Notes: a model not told the origin generated them from the sequence alone. A stretch of DNA of 8,414 nt from CAYNRQ01 sp964399875 (GCA_964399875.1 CAYNRQ010000048.1:1-8414); one strand, 5' to 3'; positions 1-5,845 are shown, numbered from the stretch's first letter. Numbers and translations are program-made.

Positions 1-20
1 AGTTTACGCATGGATATATT

Positions 21-85
21 GTTTATAGGGGGGAAGTAATTATGGGATAATACAAAAGCCCCAAAAAACCCCCACTTTTATAAAC
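21..85. repeat. Inverted repeat with G-run and C-run arms
   Basis: GTTTATA followed by six G (21-33) faces five C, a five-base bulge and TATAAAC (69-85). The outer seven bases match perfectly as an inverted repeat, and the G-run can pair with the C-run. It lies upstream of the first recognisable gene. It may be a terminator-like or regulatory hairpin, or chance pairing in low-complexity DNA. Confidence 0.25.
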
Positions 86-134
86 CTTCTTCCCCAAATA
101 TTTAATATAAGAAAGTTCTGGTAACAGATATTTC

Positions 135-143
135 TTATATAAT
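135..143 (+). promoter_or_regulatory. Putative archaeal TATA box for the zinc-ribbon gene
   Basis: TTATATAAT at 135-143 is an archaeal-type TATA element. A start site 24-28 bases downstream (about 163-167) would leave a leader of about 30 nt before the ATG at 196. That leader holds a weak purine-rich AAGGT (185-189). A second AT-rich stretch at 101-110 is an alternative. Confidence 0.4.
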
Positions 144-195
144 ATCAAAACACTATAGAAACATGTTTTCTATCTTTGTTTGATAAGGTTGAAAT

Positions 196-351
196 ATGTC
201 ATGGATATGTGCTGGGTGTTCAGAAAGGCATTCGGATGGTTTAGATATAGTAGGATTTGGTCTATGCAAGGTCTGCCGTGAAAAAACAAATGCAAACAAG
301 ATAAAGGGTATGCACACGCCTAAAAAAAGATACTATAAAGCCAAGGAATGA
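196..351 (+). CDS. 51-aa zinc-ribbon microprotein, function unknown
   Basis: This short reading frame encodes 51 residues with two CxxC knuckles: C5-A-G-C8 near the N-terminus and C24-K-V-C27, sixteen residues apart, which is the layout of a small zinc ribbon. The C-terminal third is strongly basic (TPKKRYYKAKE), suggesting nucleic-acid contact. The ATG is fixed by an in-frame TGA at 190-192 directly upstream, and a TATA box lies at 135-143. I do not recognise a named family. Tiny zinc-ribbon proteins are common in archaea and often serve in transcription or translation, but no specific role can be assigned. The last 16-19 bases overlap, in opposite orientation, the tail of a minus-strand coding remnant. 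Both frames look protein-like there, so the true 3' boundary of one of them is uncertain. Confidence 0.65.
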   Translation: MSWICAGCSERHSDGLDIVGFGLCKVCREKTNANKIKGMHTPKKRYYKAKE

Positions 352-608
352 TTGTATTCATGCAAGTGATGAATAGCTCCAATCCACCGTTCAGCCATGG
401 AATGTTTAGTTTCTTAATATGGAATATCATTTGAGGTCTGAAAACCCCTTTCAAACTCATTGGCATAGCCCTGGCTTTGTGCTGCTGTTTCTGGAACTGC
501 CCATATCAGCTGCAGGCAATTCGGCAGCTTCCTTTGTATCTCGATCTGTTCTTCAGCATTTGTCCTGATGCCATGGTCAGTGTTACCATACAGTTTTGCA
601 GCCCCCAT
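333..608 (-). pseudogene. Degraded minus-strand gene fragment, possibly transposase-derived
   Basis: Read on the minus strand, an open stretch from 608 to 417 gives protein-like text including KLYGNTDHGIRTNAEEQ and PETAAQSQGYANEFERGF. A single TAA at 414-416 interrupts it. The same frame then continues as ETKHSMAERWIGAIHHLHEY until a TAG at 333-335. Upstream of 608 the same frame is broken by several close stops (TGA, TAG, TGA). That pattern, sensible sequence on both sides of isolated stops, suggests decay of a longer gene. The AERWIG segment with a preceding charged stretch loosely recalls the end of rve/DDE integrase cores, but I cannot confirm a family and give it only as a possibility. 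Its end overlaps the zinc-ribbon gene tail-to-tail. Confidence 0.45.
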
Positions 609-663
609 TTTTCACCATCCAGGACGCCACTATGCTTCACTTCACCCTCATTTATATCCATAT

Positions 664-694
664 TCTCAAACGGCTAATTGGCCAACTCCTCACC
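664..694 (+). repeat. Dispersed 31-nt repeat, copy A
   Basis: Begins TCTCAAACGGCTAATTGG and ends CTCACC. It matches 8244-8274 at 28 of 31 positions with no gaps, in the same orientation; the differences are at 674, 688 and 689. The flanks of the two copies are unrelated, so the boundary is sharp on both sides. It contains the 8-bp palindrome TTGGCCAA (678-685). It resembles the end of a small mobile element, but no transposase is attached here. Confidence 0.7.
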
Positions 695-727
695 GCCGGC
701 CGCATGCAATTGGCTAATCGTTTGAGA
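664..727. mobile_element. Possible 64-bp MITE-like palindromic element
   Basis: TCTCAAACG at 664-672 is mirrored exactly by CGTTTGAGA at 719-727. Read from the right-hand end, the sequence begins TCTCAAACGATTA, close to TCTCAAACGGTTA of copy B at 8244. The interior is GC-rich and full of short palindromes (GCCGGC, CGGCCG, GCATGC, CAATTG). Two facing ends with a short core fit a miniature inverted-repeat element or a solo recombination site. No target-site duplication is evident. It sits between two pseudogene remnants. Confidence 0.4.
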
Positions 728-764
728 GCAATTCCGCCGCGGCTGGTGTTCGCCGTTGTCTCGC

Positions 765-1324
765 TGGTTGAAACCACCGGTCAGAGACCAGTGGAATTCT
801 GATTTAAAGGCCTGCTTTGATTTTGTCAGCACTGAGTTTGAGTATGAGTATGATATCAACCAGTTCAATCATCCAGAGTGATGGCTTTTTCCGGTAGAAA
901 CCTTAACGAGAGAGGAGAAAAAGGCAGACGCGAAGACACAGCTTATCTGTTAGGTTCTTTATTGCTTGCCTTTTCAATGACTGAAATGGAAGATCCGTTT
1001 GAAGAAAAAGAGGTAAGGGTTTCTTTAGGGGCATTCAGGATAGTTGGGCATGCATGGGTGGAGGCAAAACCCAAGAGCAAAAACATGGGAGATGAGTGGT
1101 TTGTGCTTGAGTCCACATCAGACCAGGTATTGACAATAGGCGAGAATGCATGGCCGATAAATGACGCTTATGATATGGGATATGAACCAGAAATATATGT
1201 ATACCATAGCGGATGCAAGCTGATTGGAAAAAGAGGCCTTTATATACACTATCCTTTGCAATATCCGGCCAGAGCGGATGTCTGGATGAAAAAGTTGCAA
1301 AAGCTTCTGAAAGCCATAAAATGA
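765..1324 (+). pseudogene. Inactivated transglutaminase-like cysteine protease gene
   Basis: The open frame from 726 becomes family-like at about 765 (WLKPPVRDQWNSDLKAC, then EFEYEYDINQFNHPE), hits TGA at 879-881, and continues in the same frame as WLFPVETLTREEKK. At a run of five A (918-922) the sensible frame shifts to GRREDTAYLLGSLLLAFSM and runs to the TGA at 1322-1324. This is the layout of archaeal/bacterial transglutaminase-like domains: PVETL..GDCEDTA..L, then GHAWVE with the candidate catalytic His (in 1048-1065), then WFVLESTSD. Where the family has GDCED this copy has GRRED, so the nucleophilic Cys is probably Arg (codon 929-931). Stop, frameshift and lost Cys together argue for a dead gene. 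A GTG at 878 could open the last 148 codons, but that product would lack the first part of the domain. Its end overlaps an ATG that is not the likely start of the next gene. Confidence 0.65.
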
Positions 1325-1340
1325 TATATGATACCAAGAA

Positions 1341-1354
1341 AATATTTAAATATA
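1341..1354 (+). promoter_or_regulatory. TATA box for leaderless GGGP synthase mRNA
   Basis: AATATTTAAATATA is centred about 25 bases before the ATG at 1372, the spacing expected between an archaeal TATA box and the transcription start. No ribosome-binding site lies before that ATG. Transcription therefore probably starts at or next to the start codon. This also decides against the in-frame ATG at 1321. Confidence 0.55.
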
Positions 1355-1371
1355 ACAGCCAAACGATTGAT

Positions 1372-2115
1372 ATGAATGTTTACGAATACATCCAGGGAAA
1401 AAGGAAGAGCGGGCCTTTGCATTTTGTGCTTATAGACCCGGATAAGCAGGAGCCTGAGAAGGCTGCTGAGCTTGCTGCAAGAGCCAAGGAATATGGTTCT
1501 GATGCGATAATGATAGGGGGATCAAATCCCATGCATCTGATGTTCTTAGACAGGACAATAGAGAATATAAAGAAGAGGTGTGATCTGCCTGTTATACTCT
1601 TTCCTTCCTCGCATTCTGCCCTGTCTAAAAGGGCAGATGCACTTTTCTTTATGTCATTGCTTAACTCAAGAAGCACCCAGTATCTTATAGGGGAACAAAT
1701 GAGAGGATCAGTCCTTGTTAAGCAGTACGGCCTGGAGCCTCTGTCAATGGCATATCTTATAGTTGAATCAGGGACCATAACATCTGCTGCCTGGAGCGGG
1801 GATGTTAAGCCCATACCAAGAGAAAAACCAAGCTTTGCTGCTGCCTATGCCCTGGCTGCAAAGTATTTTGGCATGAGGTTTGTTTATCTAGAAGCGGGTT
1901 CAGGAGCAGAAAAAACAGTTCCCAACAAGATGGTAGGTATGGTCAAAAAGGCTGTAGGAGACACCATGGTTATAGTCGGTGGCGGTATAAGAGATGCTAA
2001 AACAGCAAAGGAAAAGGTCGCGGCAGGGGCTGATATCATTGTTACTGGAAAGATAGCAGAGGATGATACAGAAAAGCTAAAGAGAATAATACAGGTAATC
2101 AAAAATAAGGACTGA
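1372..2115 (+). CDS. (S)-3-O-geranylgeranylglyceryl phosphate synthase
   Basis: The product is 247 residues, the usual length for this TIM-barrel enzyme. It joins geranylgeranyl diphosphate to sn-glycerol-1-phosphate, the first committed step of archaeal ether-lipid synthesis, and acts at the cytoplasmic membrane face. Visible signatures: HFVLIDPDKQ (17-26) with the metal-binding Asp22; AIMIGGSN (45-52); PVILFPSS (73-80); MAYLIVESGT (126-135); YLEAGSGAEK (172-181) in the phosphate and substrate region; and VGGGIRDAKTA (202-212). The C-terminal motif reads VTGK where VTGN is commoner. I chose ATG 1372 because the protein then begins MNVYEYI as relatives do and a TATA box lies about 25 bases upstream. 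The frame stays open back to 1213, and ATG 1321 would add 17 residues with no family support. It follows the transglutaminase pseudogene and precedes the membrane-protein operon on the same strand. Confidence 0.95.
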   Translation: MNVYEYIQGKRKSGPLHFVLIDPDKQEPEKAAELAARAKEYGSDAIMIGGSNPMHLMFLDRTIENIKKRCDLPVILFPSSHSALSKRADALFFMSLLNSRSTQYLIGEQMRGSVLVKQYGLEPLSMAYLIVESGTITSAAWSGDVKPIPREKPSFAAAYALAAKYFGMRFVYLEAGSGAEKTVPNKMVGMVKKAVGDTMVIVGGGIRDAKTAKEKVAAGADIIVTGKIAEDDTEKLKRIIQVIKNKD

Positions 2116-2227
2116 AGGTATTTTAACTAATTCTATGTGCGGGTGATTTTGTGATGAAATAAATTACAAAGCCAGACATATAGGTTTTATGGCTCTGTTA
2201 ATAAGGGAAGGGCTTGACTTGTTCCCT

Positions 2228-2236
2228 TATAAATAT
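2228..2236 (+). promoter_or_regulatory. TATA box for the membrane-protein operon
   Basis: TTATAAATA is centred about 24 bases before the ATG at 2256, again predicting a leaderless transcript. It lies in the 140-base gap after the GGGP synthase gene. No other strong TATA box lies immediately upstream of the genes between 2256 and 5554, so this may drive all seven. Confidence 0.5.
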
Positions 2237-2255
2237 CCTGGAACAAATATTAATT

Positions 2256-2402
2256 ATGAAGAAGGGGATAACCTTATCCAATATACTTGGCAGTTATGGT
2301 ATTATTCTTCTTACACTCATGATAATTATCTTATTAATAGTATTCATTGTATTGTATGCAAGGGAGCATGGAATAGATATTCAGTTCCCAAAACTTATTT
2401 AG
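2256..2402 (+). CDS. 48-aa single-helix membrane microprotein
   Basis: The product is 48 residues: MKKGITLSNILGS, then one strongly hydrophobic helix (about 15-34), then a short polar tail ending FPKLI. The K-K-G just before a hydrophobic stretch resembles an archaeal class III (prepilin-type) signal, where a peptidase cuts after the Gly. The conserved Glu at +5 of true pilins is absent, so a plain membrane anchor is equally possible. The frame is open from 2214, but ATG 2256 is preferred because it starts at the KKG motif and has a TATA box about 24 bases upstream. It is the first gene of a run of seven, with 21 nt to the next. No named family is recognised. Confidence 0.6.
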   Translation: MKKGITLSNILGSYGIILLTLMIIILLIVFIVLYAREHGIDIQFPKLI

Positions 2403-2423
2403 CGTTGACTGCAAATAATAATT

Positions 2424-2597
2424 ATGGGCAAGGAAATGAAGGCTGTTCTCGGGCTTCCTTTATGGATCTTGGTTAGTATAATACTGGTTGCGGTTGTTAT
2501 AGCGGTTATAATTATGTTCACTACCAATTTTTATGGTGTAAGAACAGCTTTGGAAAGGGCTGTAAACGCTATAATAGATTCCTTAACCCCCTGGTAG
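2424..2597 (+). CDS. 57-aa single-helix membrane microprotein
   Basis: The product is 57 residues: MGKEMKAVLGLPLW, a hydrophobic helix (about 9-32), then a short external segment with FYGVRTALERAVNAIIDSL that could form an amphipathic helix. It is the second gene of the operon, 21 nt after the previous gene and 6 nt before the next. It has no cysteines and no recognised domain. An internal ATG at codon 5 (MKAVLG) is an alternative start. Its size, topology and place suggest it belongs with the larger neighbours, perhaps as an accessory subunit or pilin-like piece. That role is inferred from context only. Confidence 0.55.
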   Translation: MGKEMKAVLGLPLWILVSIILVAVVIAVIIMFTTNFYGVRTALERAVNAIIDSLTPW

Positions 2598-2603
2598 ATT
2601 AAG

Positions 2604-3122
2604 ATGAAAGGCATAGCAGGTGTTTTAAGGCTGATACTTTTTGTTTTTGGTCTAGTTATGGGATTAATTGCGCTTGTTATTATTGTCTGGCCTTTCCTGA
2701 GTTCAATTATCCACGGTGCATGCTGGGCTAATGCCGGAGATACAGCAAAGCAGATAAACACAGAATTTGATAATCTTTATAATCTGCAATCATTGGATGC
2801 CAGGAGAATGGATATCACACTTGGTGATTGTGTAAAGGTTATTTCTTTTGTGAACAGAGAGGATCTGGCGGATTATATTGGGGAGAAAAACACTGATGTC
2901 CAGTGTGCGCTTAAGAGAGATGGCTATATAATAGTGTTGCCTTCTTCCAATGCAAGATTAAATCCAAAACCCATATGCAAGCCATTGCCTTGTGATGAAT
3001 GCTATTTCGGGGATGTGGTGGAACTGGAAGGCCCTGGAAAGAAAAAAGGAGTGAAAACACACAGCATTAGTATTACCATTAGCAATAAGGTTTTTGATAT
3101 TAAGAAGCTGAACAGTGATTAG
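2604..3122 (+). CDS. Membrane-anchored protein with six-cysteine external domain
   Basis: The product is 172 residues. After a short basic start (MKGIAGVLRL) comes a long hydrophobic helix (about 8-30), then a domain expected outside the membrane. Cysteines are at 40, 76, 101, 125, 130 and 133, the last three clustered in ICKPLPCDEC. That could form disulfides or, less likely outside the cell, a metal site. The C-terminal part alternates hydrophobic and polar residues (THSISITISNKVFDI) as in beta strands. The stop codon abuts the ATG of the next gene at 3123 with no gap, a sign of co-translation. I do not recognise a named family. The anchor plus secreted domain matches the following four genes. 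Confidence 0.75.
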   Translation: MKGIAGVLRLILFVFGLVMGLIALVIIVWPFLSSIIHGACWANAGDTAKQINTEFDNLYNLQSLDARRMDITLGDCVKVISFVNREDLADYIGEKNTDVQCALKRDGYIIVLPSSNARLNPKPICKPLPCDECYFGDVVELEGPGKKKGVKTHSISITISNKVFDIKKLNSD

Positions 3123-3578
3123 ATGAAAACTAAAAAAGGAGCAGGACCGCAATTACAGGCCTTGCTATTTGCAGCTTTTATGATTCTTCTTTTGATCATT
3201 GTTTTCTATGTTATCACAACCAGTGCTGCCTCTGGTGAAGCAGCAAGGAAAGCTATTGAAAAAGCATCGCTTGTGTATTTCATAACATCCTCTGTTAATT
3301 CTTTATCAACAACAGATATGGGGGTTATTGAAAAGGATTTATACGAGGATTATGAGATAGAGATAGACTGCTCGGATGAAGAGAAATGCGAGATTATTTT
3401 GAAAGAGAAAGACAGGTCTATAATAAAGAAAATAAAGGACCTATTCAAGAAAGATGTATATTTTCTTGGTAAGATAGACACTGGCGATGATAATAAACTG
3501 GTTCTTCATGCAAATGAAAAAATCTGCATAATCAAGAAATCCGGTAAACAAGAGGTGGAGGTTACATCAATATGCTAA
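3123..3578 (+). CDS. Pilin-like membrane-anchored protein, four cysteines
   Basis: The product is 151 residues. It starts MKTKKGAGPQLQALLF; K-K-G followed by a 23-residue hydrophobic helix (about 11-33) is the best class III signal-like start in the cluster, though Glu at +5 is missing. The external part contains acidic and basic stretches, cysteines at 83, 89, 135 and 151, and ends in Cys. Paired cysteines (DCSDEEKC) suggest a disulfide-stabilised fold. The gene begins directly after the previous stop and overlaps the next gene by 7 nt. A secreted or surface-anchored minor pilin is the leading guess, but no named family is recognised. Confidence 0.75.
   Translation: MKTKKGAGPQLQALLFAAFMILLLIIVFYVITTSAASGEAARKAIEKASLVYFITSSVNSLSTTDMGVIEKDLYEDYEIEIDCSDEEKCEIILKEKDRSIIKKIKDLFKKDVYFLGKIDTGDDNKLVLHANEKICIIKKSGKQEVEVTSIC
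3557..3563 (+). promoter_or_regulatory. Shine-Dalgarno site deciding the 3572 start
   Basis: GGAGGTT lies eight bases before ATG 3572, inside the end of the previous gene. It favours 3572 over the in-frame ATG two codons later at 3578. It also shows that operon-internal genes use ribosome-binding sites while the operon's first gene appears leaderless. Confidence 0.6.
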
Positions 3579-4015
3579 TGGGAGGTTTTGATGTAACAAA
3601 GGCGTTTTTTATAACTTTTTTAATTGTTATAGGCGTCTTTGCTTTGCTTGTTTTTGCAGCAAGTTCTGTAAAGGTAAACGGTGTTGTAAAAAATGAAATA
3701 ATAAAGAACAATCTTGGGAAGATAGACGCTGCATACATAACCAAAAGCTGCTTTGAGAGATTCAATGATGGCAAGATAACAGAAGATTTTCTTGATGCCA
3801 ACAAAAACCGTGATGTGCGTGAAATCTGCAAAGAAAAAGGATTCAAACTCTACGGGTTTGATATAAGGGTAATGGTAAAGGATCTGGAGAATAAAAATGA
3901 ATGGAGTTTAAGGTATGAAGACGGACTGCCTTCTCATAAGAGCAAGGTATATATCAATATATGGTATGATAATGAGGTCCATATCGGGGTGTTGCATGTT
4001 CAGATTCCAAAATAA
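3572..4015 (+). CDS. Pilin-like membrane-anchored protein, Cys pair
   Basis: The product is 147 residues with a short start (MLMGGFDVTKAF), a hydrophobic helix (about 11-30) and an external domain. Two cysteines (60 and 86) bracket an acidic loop, AYITKSCFERFNDG to REICKEKG, followed by GFDIRVMVKDL and a beta-rich C-terminus ending HVQIPK. The layout of anchor, Cys pair around a loop, then a strand-rich end recalls small secreted pilin-like proteins seen in DPANN genomes, but I cannot name a family. A ribosome-binding site sits eight bases before the start. It overlaps the previous gene by 7 nt and the next by 20 nt, so the genes are translationally linked. Confidence 0.75.
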   Translation: MLMGGFDVTKAFFITFLIVIGVFALLVFAASSVKVNGVVKNEIIKNNLGKIDAAYITKSCFERFNDGKITEDFLDANKNRDVREICKEKGFKLYGFDIRVMVKDLENKNEWSLRYEDGLPSHKSKVYINIWYDNEVHIGVLHVQIPK

Positions 4016-4454
4016 AAAAGGGATCATAGATTATCTTTTGGTAACTGTTGTGTTACTTGTTTTACTCATAGTTCTTGTTGTGATCATATTCTCAATGAAG
4101 TTTGAAATAATCAAGTTCAAGCAAACCATTGACATACATATAGAATCAGAAATAAAAGGGTCAAGGATAACGGCTTTTCTTGGTGGTAAAAGCAGTGTTG
4201 CAGATGCTGCCCATTCTGAAATGCTTGGCTATTTCTTGGCTGATAATTATGATAAAGTATATGAAGATGCTATAAAAAACACATTAAAGCAGATAAAGGA
4301 TACATACAGCCTTTGCATAAGGACAGGTGACGGGGTTATAAGACTTGGAGAACCCTGTGTTGAATCAGAGCATGATATATTTGAAATACCTGTTCCAGGA
4401 GCACAGAAAGAAAGATTCAAAACCAAGGTGGAATTAGGAGAGTGGGAAAAATGA
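3996..4454 (+). CDS. Pilin-like membrane-anchored protein
   Basis: The product is 152 residues, starting MFRFQNKKGIIDYLL with a K-K-G before a 23-residue hydrophobic helix (about 10-32). The external part has Cys 107 and Cys 121 around a loop (SLCIRTGDG, GEPC), a helical stretch (EDAIKNTLKQIKD) and a strand-like end with FEIPVPG. The frame is open back to 3915, but that would place about 27 unlikely residues before the anchor. ATG 3996 puts the start beside a GGGGTG ribosome-binding site (3986-3991) and the KKG near the N-terminus. It overlaps the previous gene by 20 nt and ends in an ATGA overlap with the next. Function is unknown; a pilin-like surface subunit is inferred. Confidence 0.75.
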   Translation: MFRFQNKKGIIDYLLVTVVLLVLLIVLVVIIFSMKFEIIKFKQTIDIHIESEIKGSRITAFLGGKSSVADAAHSEMLGYFLADNYDKVYEDAIKNTLKQIKDTYSLCIRTGDGVIRLGEPCVESEHDIFEIPVPGAQKERFKTKVELGEWEK

Positions 4455-5554
4455 AAAGAGGAATATTTGCTCTGGCACCAATCATCCTGATGATGGCGGC
4501 ACTTGGTATTTTGATTGCATTTGGTCTCACAAATATTATAGGTGAGGGTGTAAAAATACCAAAAACAATTAAACTCAATACATATGAGATGAGCAATGCA
4601 CTGGACGCAGCAGAATCATATATGGGTGCGGCCTTTCGCTACTCTATTTACCAGGCATGTTATGATATCCTGAAAAACGGTGGCTGGTACAGAATACCGC
4701 AGAAGAATCAGAAAGATGGCCATGCTGTGTGGTATAACAGTGAAGACAGCAATGTGAATCCGCCTGAAGAACAGGAATTTACAGATTCTTTAGGGAGCAT
4801 AATAAAGTCATATCTTAATGTGTATACAGAGGGCTGCAGAGCATGGAAATCGTGCTATGAATTTATGGGAAAATACGGTGTTTATCTTCCTGAATACATA
4901 GCAATTGGGATAGATGGTGATAAATACAGTGCATCAGCTGGTGAAAGCATATCTGTAAAAAAAATTATTCTGGAGAGAAACGAGAGCATATTCTTGGAAA
5001 AGGATTCTTCTTTAGAAACCAGTGTTGATATAGATTGTTCAGGTATCTATGAAAAAGCTAAGGAAATATATCCTTCTATTTCCCCTGTACTTGAGAGCAT
5101 CCTGCAGACAGGTTTTGAAAACCTAAAAACAGAATACAGTCAGACGCTGTCAAACGAAATACCTAATCCCACGCTAGAAAGAATTGCAGACTCTGTTTTT
5201 GCGAACAACGTCGGAAGACAAATAAATGATGAAGAAGAGGATATAGAAAACATGTTAAGGGGTCTGATATCAGAGGTTTTCACACAAAGTACGGATGGTG
5301 ATTATTTAATAGAATATGACATCCATGAATTGGTTTTTGATGTGATGCCAGTGTCATGTCCGGAATCAATGAATGATGCAGGTGACATAACATATACCTG
5401 CACATTCGATTATATGGTCTCTGCGTCATTAAAGGTAACAATAACCAACACGAATTCTGAGCGGAAATTTCCTGTTTATGATGGCAGCCATGTGACATTT
5501 GATTCCATGAGCATTATATTCTTGATCAGGGATGTTGAAAAGAAAGGTTTTTAA
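4451..5554 (+). CDS. Large membrane-anchored surface protein of the operon
   Basis: The product is 367 residues, the largest of the cluster and its last gene. It starts MKRGIFALAPIILMMAAL with R-G before a helix (about 5-28), then a long external region. Features seen: a helical segment with ALDAAESYMGAAFRYSIYQA, a C-x6-C pair (EGCRAWKSC), a DIDCSG segment, acidic EEEEDIE-like stretches near residue 257, and Cys in PVSCPES and YTCTFDY before a strand-rich end. The start is ATG 4451, with AGGAG at 4436-4440 ten bases before it. GTG 4442 would add three residues. The start overlaps the previous stop as ATGA. It may be the main structural or adhesive partner of the smaller proteins; that is inference. 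No named family is recognised. Confidence 0.8.
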   Translation: MKRGIFALAPIILMMAALGILIAFGLTNIIGEGVKIPKTIKLNTYEMSNALDAAESYMGAAFRYSIYQACYDILKNGGWYRIPQKNQKDGHAVWYNSEDSNVNPPEEQEFTDSLGSIIKSYLNVYTEGCRAWKSCYEFMGKYGVYLPEYIAIGIDGDKYSASAGESISVKKIILERNESIFLEKDSSLETSVDIDCSGIYEKAKEIYPSISPVLESILQTGFENLKTEYSQTLSNEIPNPTLERIADSVFANNVGRQINDEEEDIENMLRGLISEVFTQSTDGDYLIEYDIHELVFDVMPVSCPESMNDAGDITYTCTFDYMVSASLKVTITNTNSERKFPVYDGSHVTFDSMSIIFLIRDVEKKGF

Positions 5555-5557
5555 AAG
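5548..5557 (+). promoter_or_regulatory. Candidate promoter of the alba leader RNA
   Basis: TTTTTAAAAG overlaps the stop of the preceding gene. It is centred about 25 bases before 5577, where the first paired segment of the leader begins. A second TATA-like AATATAAA at 5569-5576 would instead start transcription near 5594 and cut into the first hairpin, so the upstream box fits the predicted structure better. Neither is certain. Confidence 0.35.
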
Positions 5558-5748
5558 TATTGTCCTAAAATATAAACAAGGTTCAGAGTCTTGTCTCTTG
5601 AAACAAGAGACATTGCCTCGCACTGTAAAGAACGCTGAAACATCTCTGCATCAGAGATGCAGGCCTTGAAATAACAAGCACGGATTTAAGTTGTTCGCAT
5701 TAATACGGAGATGGAACAGCCTGCTCCGCTTTGATAACAATCAGGCTG

Positions 5749-5772
5749 TTAACAGTATACATGGAGGTGTAA
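5749..5772 (+). repeat. 24-nt direct repeat, copy 1 (decoy ribosome site)
   Basis: The unit begins TTAACAGTATACATGG and continues AGGTGTAA. It is identical at all 24 positions to 5822-5845. It contains GGAGGTG (5763-5769) but no start codon follows at translation distance, so it cannot serve a normal gene. It does contain ATG-GAG-GTG-TAA, a three-codon frame. Its first two bases are the end of the 5715-5750 hairpin. Confidence 0.85.
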
Positions 5773-5821
5773 AAACTGACTGCTAATACAGAGAAACTCC
5801 ATTTGGAGAACAAAGCAGTCT

Positions 5822-5845
5822 TTAACAGTATACATGGAGGTGTAA
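5822..5845 (+). repeat. 24-nt direct repeat, copy 2 (alba ribosome site)
   Basis: Exact second copy of the unit at 5749-5772, 73 bases downstream. It begins one base after the 5778-5820 hairpin, so each copy directly follows or abuts a hairpin. It provides GGAGGTG for alba and repeats the ATG-GAG-GTG-TAA mini-frame (5834-5845), which ends three bases before the alba ATG. Confidence 0.85.
5836..5842 (+). promoter_or_regulatory. Shine-Dalgarno site of alba
   Basis: GGAGGTG lies six bases before ATG 5849 and is a strong match to the archaeal 16S 3' end. ATGGAG (5834-5839) is complementary to CTCCAT at 5797-5802. That segment can alternatively fold on itself with GGAG 5805-5808, so the site could be hidden or exposed by a change of folding. 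Confidence 0.7.

Noticed and set aside
3..50. C-terminal end of a gene entering from the left (frame 3 ends VYRGEVIMG then TAA)
   Set aside because: Only 15 codons are visible. Another frame is also open for 12 codons, so there is no basis to choose.
596..868. Overlapping open frames on both strands across the GC-rich patch
   Set aside because: They cross the repeat element and the better-supported pseudogene frame and show no domain or conserved pattern.
879..881. TGA read as an amino acid, because several in-frame TGA codons interrupt sensible sequence
   Set aside because: Clear genes in the window end with TGA (GGGP synthase and the 3996 gene), and frameshifts accompany the interrupted frames, so decay explains them.
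1213..1371. Longer N-terminus of GGGP synthase from 1213 or 1321
   Set aside because: The extension overlaps the pseudogene in another frame and lacks family-like text. ATG 1372 has the TATA spacing and the usual family start.
2151..2157. C-box-like GTGATGA (also at 367-373) suggesting a C/D box guide RNA
   Set aside because: No CTGA D box lies at guide-RNA distance downstream of either site.
2189..2476. 95-residue frame across the start of the membrane operon
   Set aside because: It is rich in Tyr, Trp and Asn, has no hydrophobic pattern or domain, and overlaps two small frames that match the operon's anchor type.
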